Origin: Thiomonas sp. FB-6
GTDB taxonomy: Bacteria > Pseudomonadota > Gammaproteobacteria > Burkholderiales > Burkholderiaceae_C
Direction: 5' to 3'
NCBI RefSeq assembly: GCF_000377645.1
Contig: NZ_KB898479.1
Location: forward strand, 62,001 to 126,000
Length of the DNA stretch: 64,000 nucleotides
The notes under the pieces are model-generated. The model searched no databases and had not been told where the DNA came from. It saw nothing but the letters and a program-made list of their open reading frames with translations. Position numbers and translations under genes: made by a program. This document shows, in pieces, positions 50,393 through 57,777 of this stretch. Position 1 is the stretch's first letter; every line of letters begins with the position of its first letter.

Positions 50393-51847
50393 TCAGCTTC
50401 CCGCCAGCCCGTGCCCGACCATGGCCTCGGGGCGCACGGCGGCGTCGAAAGCCTCGGCGTCGATCAGGCCCGACTTCAGCGCCGCCTCGCGCAGGCTCAG
50501 CCCCTGCTCGTGGGCGAGGTGGGCGATGGCCGAGGCCTGGTCGTAGCCGAGGATCGGCGCCAGCGCGGTCACCAGCATCAGCGACTGATCCACGAAGGCC
50601 TGGATGCGCGCCCGGTCGAGCCGGGTGCCGCGCACCGAATACAGGTGGAACTTCTCGCCGGCGTCTCCCAGCAGGCGCAGGGCGCGCAGCACGTTGTCGA
50701 TGACCAGGGGGCGCATCGCGTTGAGCTCGAACTGGCCCTGGCTGCCCGCGAAGGCCACGGCGTTGTCCAGCCCGATGACCTGGATGCACACCATGACCAT
50801 CGCCTCGCACTGGGTCGGGTTGACCTTGCCGGGCATGATGGACGAGCCCGGCTCGTTGGCCGGCAGCACCAGCTCGCCCAGCCCGCAACGCGGGCCCGAG
50901 GCCAGCCAGCGCATGTCGTTGGCGATTTTCATCAGCGCGACGGCCAGGCCGCGCAAGGCCGCCATGACGCCCACCATGGCGTCCAGCGAAGCCTGGGCGG
51001 CGAACTTGTTGGGGGCGGTGACGAAGGGCTGGCCGGTCAGCTCGGCCAGCCCGGCGGCGACGTCGCGCCCGAAATGCTCGGGCGCGTTCAGGCCCGTGCC
51101 AACCGCGGTGCCGCCGGCGGCCAGCTCGTACAGGCCGCGCCTGGCCGCCTCCAGGCCGCGCAGCGCGTCGCGGATCTGGTGGGCGTAGCCGGACCATTCC
51201 TGGCCCACGGTCAGCGGCGTGGCGTCCTGCAGGTGGGTGCGACCGGTCTTGACCACGTCCATCCACTGCGCGGCCTTGTGCTCGATGCAGGCGGCCAGCG
51301 CCTCCACCCGGGGCAGCAACTCCTGATCGAGGGCCAGCAGCGTGGCCACGTGCATGGCCGTGGGGAAGGTGTCGTTGGACGACTGCCCCAGGTTCACATG
51401 GTCGTTCGGGTGCACCGGATGCTTCGAGCCGATGGCGCCGCCGAGGATCTGCGCGGCCCGGTTGGCCAGCACCTCGTTGACGTTCATGTTGGTCTGCGTG
51501 CCCGAGCCGGTCTGCCAGACGTACAGCGGGAACTCGTCGTCCAGCAGCCCGGCGATGGCCTCGTCGGCGGCCTGGACGATGGCCCCGGCGAGCCGGGAGT
51601 CCAGGCGCCCCGCGGCCTGGTTGACCAGCGCCGCGGCCTTCTTGACGTAGCCGTAGGCGTGGTACACGGCCTTGGGCATGCGCTCGTCGCCGATCGAGAA
51701 ATGCACCAGGCTGCGCTGGGTCTGCGCGCCCCAGTAACGGTCCGCCGGCACCTCGATGCTGCCCATGGAGTCGGTCTCCGTGCGCACACCGGTGGCGGCG
51801 ATGCCGATGGGAGGCACCGCCTGCCGCGCTGCTCGAGCTTCGCTCAT
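50393..51847 (-). CDS. fumC: Class II fumarate hydratase
   Basis: FumC converts fumarate and L-malate in the TCA cycle and is iron-free. The 484-residue protein has the superfamily signature GSSIMPGKVNP near residue 335, the active-site His in TGRTHLQDATP, and GSGTQTNMNVNEV near residue 114. The N-terminus has about 20 extra residues before RTETDSMGSIEVPAD, where family members usually start. It ends about 40 bp from the convergent EAL gene. Confidence 0.95.
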   Translation of the reverse strand: MSEARAARQAVPPIGIAATGVRTETDSMGSIEVPADRYWGAQTQRSLVHFSIGDERMPKAVYHAYGYVKKAAALVNQAAGRLDSRLAGAIVQAADEAIAGLLDDEFPLYVWQTGSGTQTNMNVNEVLANRAAQILGGAIGSKHPVHPNDHVNLGQSSNDTFPTAMHVATLLALDQELLPRVEALAACIEHKAAQWMDVVKTGRTHLQDATPLTVGQEWSGYAHQIRDALRGLEAARRGLYELAAGGTAVGTGLNAPEHFGRDVAAGLAELTGQPFVTAPNKFAAQASLDAMVGVMAALRGLAVALMKIANDMRWLASGPRCGLGELVLPANEPGSSIMPGKVNPTQCEAMVMVCIQVIGLDNAVAFAGSQGQFELNAMRPLVIDNVLRALRLLGDAGEKFHLYSVRGTRLDRARIQAFVDQSLMLVTALAPILGYDQASAIAHLAHEQGLSLREAALKSGLIDAEAFDAAVRPEAMVGHGLAGS

Positions 51848-51962
51848 CGTGGACTCCGAAACGCCCCGCGCGGGGCCGTTGCGGTCAACGATAGCGCATG
51901 CTCCGCGATGCGTCGACCCGCGCCGCCGATGCCCCGGCCCGGCGCCGCGGATCCGGCGCGGA

Positions 51963-53408
51963 TCAGAACATCGCGCCCAGGGTGATCGACAGCGAGCTCA
52001 GCGCACCGCTGGTGTTGAACGAGGGGTTGGCCGCGCACACGTCGTCGTAGGCGAAGCCGTAGGCCAGCTGGTTGCTACTCCAGCCGTGGAAACTGTACGC
52101 CCACTGGTTCGACGGCGAGAACTTGTAGTAGGGATCCGGCACCGGGCTGGGGCAGCTCGCGTCCGACAGCGTGATGCTCGACAGGGTGGTGTCGCTCATC
52201 TGGCCGCGGTTGAAGGCGGCGAGCAGCTGCTTGCCGACGTTTTTCTGCGCGGCGGTGCCGGAGGCCATGGTGCCGGCGCATTGCCAGATGTTGGCGGTGT
52301 TGACGTCGGTGAAGGTGAAGCTGCTGGGGCCGGTGAAGGCCCAGCTGCCCGTCGACGGCGTGCAATGGAAGGTGCCCGAGGTCGAGTCGATCACGGTGAT
52401 CGTCGTACCGTTCCACGAGGCGATGACCGAATCGAAGTAGCTGTTGAAGCTCGCGCCCAGCCCGCTGCTCAGGTTCAGGCCCGAAAGGTGGTCGGGCGAG
52501 ATCGCTCGCAGGTAGGCGGTGCCCGCCGGATAGGCACTGGGGGCGCTGACCGCCTGGGTGAGACCCTTGTAGACCGTCTGGTCGAAGCCCGCGATGGCCG
52601 CCAGCGCCTGCTGGCGCGTCACGTTCAGCTGCCCCTGGGCGGTGGTACCCGGCTGGGCGGCCACGATCAGCGGCATGCCGAACTGGTCCACGTAGGTGGT
52701 GTTGCCGTTGAGCACGCGAGCGCTGTCGATGGAACACTCGAACCAGTCGTACAGGCACAGCGAGCCCGGGGTTCCGGTGTCGAAGCCCGGGCCGGCGTAG
52801 GGGTTGGCGTGGGTCACGCCGGCGCTGGTGTACGCCGCCTGGGCGCTGAAGGGCAGCTTGGGAACCCCCAGCGAGATGTAGATGCGCATGCTGAAGGCAT
52901 TGTTCCCGGTGCCCAGGCCGGGAATGCTGGCCGTGTCGATGTTGCCCAGATCGATGTAGTTGGGCGCGCTTACCGACAGCGCGATGCCGTAGTCGGCCCA
53001 GGCCGAGGGATAGGCGGCCGCCAGGGTCAGGGTGTCGGCCGCGCTGACCACGCCGTTCGGGTCGGGAAAGCTGTGCGCGGCCTGGGTGTTGTCGCCGGTG
53101 GACACCGCGTGCACGGCCCCCGAGGCGTCCAGCCGGTAGCACACGAAATTCGTCAGCGCCGCGTCGGTGTACAGGCCGCCGATGATGTAGGCGTAGGCCA
53201 CGGTGCTCGCCCCCGCCGGCAGCCGGGCCTGGCTCAGGTCGATGGTCAGCGGCACCTTCATGCCCGCCGCGCTCGAAGTCGCGGTGCCGCTGGTGGGCGT
53301 CGAGGAACTCGAGCTGCTGCTGCCGCCGCCGCAGGCGGACAGCATGGCCGCCCCGCCCACGCTGACCAGAAAGCCTCGGCGCGACATCGATCGGACTTGT
53401 TGTTCCAT
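51963..53408 (-). CDS. GH64-like beta-1,3-glucanase lipoprotein with Tat signal
   Basis: A 481-residue exported protein. The N-terminus SMSRRGFLVSVGGAAML fits a twin-arginine signal and LSAC a lipobox with Cys26, so the folded protein would be lipid-anchored outside the inner membrane. A Ser/Thr-rich linker follows. The body has YDWFECSIDS and NGNTTYVDQFGMPL, which match the GH64/thaumatin-like beta-1,3-glucanase core as I recall it, with candidate acid Glu and base Asp in these two segments, and YDDVCAANPS at the end. AAGGGGAACC precedes the ATG. The substrate is probably a beta-1,3-glucan. Confidence 0.72.
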   Translation of the reverse strand: MEQQVRSMSRRGFLVSVGGAAMLSACGGGSSSSSSSTPTSGTATSSAAGMKVPLTIDLSQARLPAGASTVAYAYIIGGLYTDAALTNFVCYRLDASGAVHAVSTGDNTQAAHSFPDPNGVVSAADTLTLAAAYPSAWADYGIALSVSAPNYIDLGNIDTASIPGLGTGNNAFSMRIYISLGVPKLPFSAQAAYTSAGVTHANPYAGPGFDTGTPGSLCLYDWFECSIDSARVLNGNTTYVDQFGMPLIVAAQPGTTAQGQLNVTRQQALAAIAGFDQTVYKGLTQAVSAPSAYPAGTAYLRAISPDHLSGLNLSSGLGASFNSYFDSVIASWNGTTITVIDSTSGTFHCTPSTGSWAFTGPSSFTFTDVNTANIWQCAGTMASGTAAQKNVGKQLLAAFNRGQMSDTTLSSITLSDASCPSPVPDPYYKFSPSNQWAYSFHGWSSNQLAYGFAYDDVCAANPSFNTSGALSSLSITLGAMF

Positions 53409-53615
53409 GAACCTGGTTCCCCTTTGTTTCAGGAAGTGAGCAATGTTTTCGCGCAAGTCTAGTCGGCCTTTTCCTATAAATTCCGCTAAATATCCATAAA
53501 TACACAGAAAACGACAAAGATGTTTTTGGCGCCACGGGATGTTGACTCACGAGAGACTGCGTGATGAAACACGAGGCCCGGTTTCCGAACAGCCCTCGGG
53601 CATAGGAATTCAATG

Positions 53616-53632
53616 TAGTAACATATCTACTA
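53616..53632. promoter_or_regulatory. Palindromic operator candidate ahead of the Phd/VapC pair
   Basis: TAGTA and TACTA arms separated by 7 bp, in an AT-rich stretch 20 bp upstream of the antitoxin start. Phd-type antitoxins autoregulate through short palindromes at this position. Confidence 0.5.
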
Positions 53633-53651
53633 ATACGCGCAGGGCGCCACC

Positions 53652-53906
53652 ATGACCACGACCACCGTAAGCAGCCGCGAGTTCAACCAGGATGTGACCC
53701 GCGCGAAGCGGGCCGCCGAACGGGGGCCCGTGTTCATCACCGATCGGGGACGGCCGGCGCACGTCCTGCTCAGCATCGACGACTACAGGCGCCTGGCACG
53801 CAGCCATCGCAGCATCGTGGAGGCCCTATCCATGCCTGGCCTCTCCGAGATCGAGCTGGTGGTTCCACGCTCGTCCCGAGTGCCGCGTCCGGCGGAGTTC
53901 GACTGA
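53652..53906 (+). CDS. Phd/YefM-family antitoxin
   Basis: An 84-residue antitoxin. The N-terminal Phd fold is visible as VSSREFNQDVTRAKRAAERGPVFITDRGRPAHVLLSIDDYRRL; the last 30 residues, ending PRSSRVPRPAEFD, would wrap the toxin. Its stop overlaps the toxin start (TGATG), the classic coupled arrangement. Confidence 0.88.
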   Translation: MTTTTVSSREFNQDVTRAKRAAERGPVFITDRGRPAHVLLSIDDYRRLARSHRSIVEALSMPGLSEIELVVPRSSRVPRPAEFD

Positions 53907-54340
53907 TGTATCTGTTGGACACCCACGTGATCTCGGAACTGCGCAAAGCCGGCGATGGCCGTGCCGACGCCCATGTCGTCGCGTGGCTCGGCAGCGTGGA
54001 TGCCACGGAGATCTACATCTCGGCCATCACGGCGATGGAACTCGAGTCGGGCATTTTGCTGGTCGAGCGCCGCGACAAACTCCAGGGCCAGCGCCTGAGA
54101 GCCTGGATGGAGGCTCAGGTACGCCCGGAATTCGCGGACCGGACCTTGCCGGTCGACACCGCGGTGGCCTTGCGTTGCGCGCGACTGCATGTCCCTGATC
54201 CGCGAGCCGAGCGCGATGCCTGGATCGCGGCAACGGCCCTGGTGCACGGCATGACGGTCGTGACCCGCAATCTCGCGGACTTCGAGCCGACCGGGGTTCG
54301 CCTGCTCGATCCCTGGAATCCCGCGAGTTCCGGCGCCTGA
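53906..54340 (+). CDS. VapC/FitB-type PIN-domain toxin
   Basis: A 144-residue PIN ribonuclease. The four acidic metal ligands are in place: Asp5 in YLLDTHVISE, Glu in TAMELESG, and the Asp residues in ERDAWIAATA and NLADFEP. The FitB subgroup pairs with Phd- or RHH-type antitoxins, as here. The pair begins the plasmid-like island. Confidence 0.88.
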   Translation: MYLLDTHVISELRKAGDGRADAHVVAWLGSVDATEIYISAITAMELESGILLVERRDKLQGQRLRAWMEAQVRPEFADRTLPVDTAVALRCARLHVPDPRAERDAWIAATALVHGMTVVTRNLADFEPTGVRLLDPWNPASSGA

Positions 54341-54360
54341 GCCCCGGATGCTGGGTCGCG

Positions 54361-54634
54361 ACCTGTAGACCTCGCGTCGGTTGCCTACGCGCAGGAACCC
54401 CGTGATGCGCCGCGCCGCTTGGGGGTCCAGCGCCATCATGTCCTTCCTGGCCGCGCTGGAGAATTCAATCCACCAGGCCAAGCTCGCGCTCCACCTCGTC
54501 CAGGGTTCGACATCGGGAGGGAGACGCGGGGAAATGGGCATGCTGGCCTCCAGCTCAGACACGATACGAGTATCGCACCCTTGTAGACCGGGGTTGACTG
54601 CCGGGGGAAGCTGCGCACAACGAACAAGCACATC
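54361..54634 (-). pseudogene. Decayed duplicate of the RelB/RelE-type module
   Basis: These 274 bp match the intact module at 55016-55615 almost base for base outside three deletions. The middle of relE, the middle of relB and part of the leader are missing. What remains encodes MPISPRLPPDVE joined to WIEFSSAARKDMMALDPQAARRITGFL and RVGNRREVYR. The original relE stop has mutated, so the frame runs on into vapC antisense. Not functional. Confidence 0.75.
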
Positions 54635-54704
54635 GCCGACGCGAAAGCTGCGATCGCCTCGGGAACCGCCAGCTCAGCAGGTCCTTTGGGGCTGATGGCC
54701 GGCG

Positions 54705-54985
54705 GACCTGGAGGATGCCAGAAGCCAGATCGAGGCGCTGCGGGCCTCTGGGAGCGCCCTGCAGGCCCAGATGGGCGAGCTCAAGCAAACCCTGGCTGCT
54801 GAGAAGGCCTCGAGCACGATGCTGGGGCGCGACCTCGACCAGGCGCGCGAAGCCGCGGCCACCGCCCACCAAGAAGGCATCAAGGCTCGCGAGGACGTCG
54901 CCGGGCCGGGCTGCGTGGCAGTCTCAAGACACTGCAGGAACAAAACGCCGAACTGCTCAAGCGCCTGCCAGCCACGCGCAAGTAG
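54705..54985 (+). pseudogene. KfrA-like coiled-coil C-terminal remnant, frameshifted
   Basis: The frame from 54705 reads DLEDARSQIEALRASGSALQ and MGELKQTLAAEKASS, a long heptad-type coiled coil. A frameshift near 54900 moves the ending GSLKTLQEQNAELLKRLPA into another frame, which stops at 54985. The pattern resembles the tail of KfrA-type plasmid DNA-binding proteins. The N-terminal DNA-binding domain is missing. The family call is tentative. Confidence 0.45.
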
Positions 54986-55013
54986 CCGGCGAGCACACCG
55001 CCGGCCAAACTAG

Positions 55014-55283
55014 CTACCTGTAGACCTCGCGCCGGTTGCCTACGCGCACGACCAGGATGCGCAGCACCTGGTCCTCGATGTTGGCGATCACACGGTAGTC
55101 CCCGACGCGGTACTTCCAGAACGCGCCCAGGCGCGAGCCCTGCAGGGCCTCGCCGATCGCGCGCGGGTCGTCGAGCACAGCGACGCGCTCGCGCAGGAAC
55201 CCCGTGATGCGCCGCGCCACTTGGGGGTCGAGCGCCATCACGTCCTTCCTGGCCGCGCTGGAGAATTCAATCCGCCAGGCCAA
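55014..55283 (-). CDS. RelE/ParE-family toxin
   Basis: An 89-residue RelE-superfamily toxin: MAWRIEFSSAARKDVMALDP at the start, LRERVAVLDDPRAIGEALQG in the middle, and FWKYRVGDYRVIANIEDQVLRILVVRVGNRREVYR at the end, the usual basic C-terminal strand. It overlaps the antitoxin by 17 bp. A decayed copy of the same module lies 380 bp away. Confidence 0.88.
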   Translation of the reverse strand: MAWRIEFSSAARKDVMALDPQVARRITGFLRERVAVLDDPRAIGEALQGSRLGAFWKYRVGDYRVIANIEDQVLRILVVRVGNRREVYR

Positions 55284-55494
55284 GCTCGCGCTCCACCTCG
55301 TCCAGGGTGAACGTGCGGCTGCGTCCGGCGCGCACCTCCTCGAGTTCCTTCTCGGCCAGGTACAGGTCCTCCAGCTCGTCGAGGTGTTCGCGAATGGCCT
55401 GCAGGACGTAGTAGGTCTTGCTGCGTCCCGTGACCTTGGCCAGATGGGTCAGCCGGTCCTCGACATCGGGAGGAAGGCGCAGGGAAATGGGCAT
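55267..55494 (-). CDS. RelB/RHH-type antitoxin
   Basis: A 75-residue antitoxin. MPISLRLPPDVEDRLTHLAKVTGRSKTYYVLQAI is a ribbon-helix-helix DNA-binding domain, followed by an acidic toxin-binding tail (EDLYLAEKELEEVR). The ATG at 55494 starts the conserved part; an in-frame longer version to 55614 has no family support. Confidence 0.85.
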   Translation of the reverse strand: MPISLRLPPDVEDRLTHLAKVTGRSKTYYVLQAIREHLDELEDLYLAEKELEEVRAGRSRTFTLDEVERELGLAD

Positions 55495-55679
55495 GATGGC
55501 CTCCAGCTCAGGAACGATACAAGTATCGCACAGATCGGTAAGACCTCCTTCTTGTACCACCTTGTAGACTGGGGTTGCCTGCAAGGGGAAGCTGCGCACA
55601 ACCAACAAGCACATCCCGACTCCACGGAGTTACGACTGGATCAAGGTTCTACCGAACGACAACAACAAGTCGAAGACCG

Positions 55680-55713
55680 GGAGGCAGCGGCTGTCTTTAT
55701 GGACGCTGCCTCC
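55680..55713. terminator. Perfect inverted repeat over the end of the Rep-like gene
   Basis: GGAGGCAGCG (55680-55689) and CGCTGCCTCC (55704-55713) form a 10-bp stem with a 14-nt loop that contains the TAA of the Rep-like gene. It may terminate that transcript or be part of the replicon control region. Confidence 0.45.
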
Positions 55714-56770
55714 TGGAGTCTGAAACTCCTGATACTGCTGCCGCGTCCAGGCTTTTGCTCCGCACCCCGGGCTTATGCTCCGCAGTCTCGGGCTTATGCT
55801 CCATGAGCCTGGGCTTACGCTCCACACGGTAAACCCGCCCATCCTCGATCAAGACGCCGGCACGCCGCAGTGCATCAGAGTCGCCATGCACCCCGCAAAG
55901 TTCGCGCCGGCGGTCGCGGAGCGCGGCACCCTCAATAGGGCCAGCGACGGTCAGAATCAGACCATCCAGCCTCCAGCCGCCAGCGGGCACAGTTCTATGA
56001 CTGAGCACATGCCGCGCGACGGCCTGGCTTATGCCGTGACGCATGGCAGCGATGGGCGCCGGATCCCTGTAGAGCCATAAATCCTGCTCCAGGAGTCGGC
56101 AAAGCACCTTGCCAAACTCGATCGTCCACAGGTGCCGCTCACGTCGGTCTAGCGGGTTTGGAGCCATCATGAAGGAACCGTCGGCGTGCTTCGCGAAATG
56201 GTCGATGTGGTCGATCAAGTGACCGACGCTTGCCAAGGGCTCCGGCTCGACGATCTGCACGAGTGCCCGCATGAGATCCTCAAGAACCGCCTGAAAGGTT
56301 GTACCGCTTGCCTGCCTGGCCACCCTTCGGATCTCCGCCGGGTCGGCCACAACCGAAATCCGACCTTCAGGAAGCTCGGCCGCGTGCATGCCCGTATGGA
56401 GGATTGCCTCAGCCACGTCCGCATGTCCTTGATCAAGAGCACCTTTGATGCGCACCTTTCCCCAGGATGTGGTGAACAGCTCGTCGATCATTGTCGGGCG
56501 CCGCGTCGGCTGGAAAATTCGCAAGCGACCCTGATGGGCTGTGGTTGTGGGCGCATATCCACCACGCGCCTCGATGCGCTCCAGCAGCGTCTGCGGTGGT
56601 CTGGATTCGGGGGAGCGCTGGCTTGCGCCCCGCAGCATTTCACTGCGCGCAAGGGGTGTTCCACCCGGGACAGCGACTCTCGTGGCAACCGCCGGCCTCT
56701 TCCGGCGCTGCGCAACAATCTGCTCGGCTCGCTCACGGTTCGTGGGGCTGCGCTCGGGCACGCTACTCAC
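55697..56770 (-). CDS. Putative replication-initiator-like protein
   Basis: A 357-residue protein I do not firmly recognise. Residues 1-80 are basic and Arg/Pro-rich. The middle (RERHLWTIEFGKVLCRLLEQDLWLYRDPAPIAAMRHGISQAVARHVLSHR) and the following WRLDGLILTVAGP and RRELCGVHGDSDALRRAG look like tandem winged-helix segments of plasmid replication initiators. The C-terminus has seven-residue repeats (MEHKPET, AEHKPGV) encoded by 21-bp direct repeats. The start overlaps the upstream AT-hook gene (ATGA). Neighbouring toxin-antitoxin pairs and a KfrA-like remnant favour a plasmid origin. It could instead be an uncharacterised chromosomal DNA-binding protein. Confidence 0.5.
   Translation of the reverse strand: MSSVPERSPTNRERAEQIVAQRRKRPAVATRVAVPGGTPLARSEMLRGASQRSPESRPPQTLLERIEARGGYAPTTTAHQGRLRIFQPTRRPTMIDELFTTSWGKVRIKGALDQGHADVAEAILHTGMHAAELPEGRISVVADPAEIRRVARQASGTTFQAVLEDLMRALVQIVEPEPLASVGHLIDHIDHFAKHADGSFMMAPNPLDRRERHLWTIEFGKVLCRLLEQDLWLYRDPAPIAAMRHGISQAVARHVLSHRTVPAGGWRLDGLILTVAGPIEGAALRDRRRELCGVHGDSDALRRAGVLIEDGRVYRVERKPRLMEHKPETAEHKPGVRSKSLDAAAVSGVSDSRRQRP
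55749..55823. repeat. Iteron-like direct repeats
   Basis: Four copies of a 13-bp core GGGCTTATGCTCC start at 55749 (AGGCTTTTGCTCC), 55769, 55790 and 55811 (one C for T). Spacings of 20, 21 and 21 bp equal two helical turns. Three are in frame in the Rep-like gene; the fourth is shifted by one base. Confidence 0.65.
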
Positions 56771-57108
56771 GGCCGCCCTCCGGCGGTTACTGCAGGCTTA
56801 CGCGGTCTGCCGCGCCGCTTCGTCGGAGCCAGTTGAACTGCCACGGCTGGCGGCTTCTCCACCGGCGCGTCCATGCCCACGAACGCTTGCCAAGCCGCGT
56901 TTGAGACCAAGCGTCGCTCACCATGCTGCACCGACTGCAACGTGCGCCCAGTTGGGCACTGGATGACCCCGGAGCCGCAATCAAGCCAGCGGTAGATCGT
57001 CTCGCGGCGAACCCGCAAGAACCCGGCTATCTCCGCAAGGGTGAAGTAGTAGATCGTGGATGACGCCGGTGCGCCCACTGCTGAGGTTCGTGCTGCATCG
57101 TGTGGCAT
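56767..57108 (-). CDS. Helix-turn-helix protein with AT-hook tail
   Basis: A 113-residue DNA-binding protein. Residues 18-50 (YYFTLAEIAGFLRVRRETIYRWLDCG) form a MerR/excisionase-like helix-turn-helix, and the tail TKRRGRPRKPA is a consensus AT-hook. The ATG at 57108 (MPHDAARTS) is preferred; an in-frame ATG at 57195 adds 29 residues without support. It is the first gene of a two-gene unit with the Rep-like protein and likely regulates it or helps origin binding. Confidence 0.7.
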   Translation of the reverse strand: MPHDAARTSAVGAPASSTIYYFTLAEIAGFLRVRRETIYRWLDCGSGVIQCPTGRTLQSVQHGERRLVSNAAWQAFVGMDAPVEKPPAVAVQLAPTKRRGRPRKPAVTAGGRP

Positions 57109-57423
57109 CTTCGTTCCAGATTGGCCTCGATACAGTTCTGCGACGCGCGTTGTCGAATGAGCCTGCGCGGCAGGAAGCTCAACAGAAATGCACATGCAAA
57201 AACAACGCGTTACGGGCTTATCGCGGCGGCGCGCCAGGCAAGCGCAATGGAACGAACGTCATGGACACCATGGGGATTTGGTGGGGGAGCGGGGATGCCA
57301 CACGATGCAACGCCACGCCACAGGATGGGGGAGCAGCGGGGGAATGAGAAGCCCCGCGAGGCCCAAAACAAAAAGCCCCGCTCGATGGCGGGGCTCGCAA
57401 CCACATGATTTTCTTATAAGAAT
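57109..57423. other. Gene-free stretch between the AT-hook gene and tRNA-Arg
   Basis: About 315 bp without a convincing gene. It would hold the promoter of the AT-hook/Rep-like unit and the terminator for tRNA-Arg. Nothing else recognised. Confidence 0.5.
57374..57395 (-). terminator. Intrinsic terminator of tRNA-Arg
   Basis: An 8-bp stem (AGCCCCGC / GCGGGGCT) with a 6-nt loop, followed on the minus strand by TTTTTG TTTTG. It lies about 30 bp beyond the tRNA 3' end. Confidence 0.85.
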
Positions 57424-57499
57424 TGGCGCGCCCGGCTGGGATCGAACCAGCGACCCTCGGCTTCGGAGGCCGATACTCTATCCACTGAGCTACGGGCGC
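57424..57499 (-). tRNA. tRNA-Arg (anticodon CCG)
   Basis: A 76-nt cloverleaf on the minus strand, from GCGCCCGTAGCTCAG to an encoded CCA. The acceptor stem pairs GCGCCCG with CGGGCGC. The anticodon arm reads TCGGC-CTCCGAA-GCCGA with CCG as anticodon, and the T-arm GGTTCGATCCC is canonical. It reads the CGG codon, frequent in this GC-rich genome. Confidence 0.97.
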
Positions 57500-57777
57500 A
57501 TGGCGCCGGAGCGCAGCTCCGGGCCAAACAGACAGTGTAGCGCCTCGCACTCCCGAGGGGCGCGGCGGCGCCCTGCCCGGAGCCTACACGGCGCGGGCCC
57601 GCGGGCCTGCCACGCCACGGGCCCGCGGGTGCTGACGATCGTCAACTCCTCGCACATGCGGCGGCGCACCAGCGCGCCGTGCGTGCCCATGGGGGTGCGG
57701 GCGTCCTATCATGCACACCGCAGCTGCGGCGCGGCCCTCGCGGGGGCCGGGCCATTCGTGACCTTTTTGCACCGACC
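57500..57777. other. Spacer between tRNA-Arg and cytochrome gene
   Basis: About 280 bp with no gene. It contains two GGCCCGCGGG blocks at about 57595-57637. The promoters for the minus-strand tRNA and the plus-strand cytochrome gene should both lie here, but no clear -10/-35 pair was picked out. Confidence 0.4.

Larger units (their letters stand above)
53600..57423. mobile_element. Plasmid-derived island next to tRNA-Arg
   Basis: Contiguous block holding two toxin-antitoxin systems, a decayed third copy, a KfrA-like remnant, a replicon-like gene pair and iteron-like repeats, all features of stable low-copy plasmids. It ends at the 3' side of a tRNA gene, a usual integration target. No integrase gene and no second copy of the tRNA 3' end could be seen, so an integrated-element label is tentative. 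Confidence 0.4.

Noticed and set aside
53783-54541. Long minus-strand frame joining RelB and RelE remnants and running through vapC
   Set aside because: It comes from deletions and a lost stop in a decayed copy and continues antisense to a real toxin gene.
57424-57499. A second copy of the tRNA-Arg 3' end as an attachment site
   Set aside because: I found no repeat of the tRNA 3' end in the island or its left flank by eye, so no att site is called.
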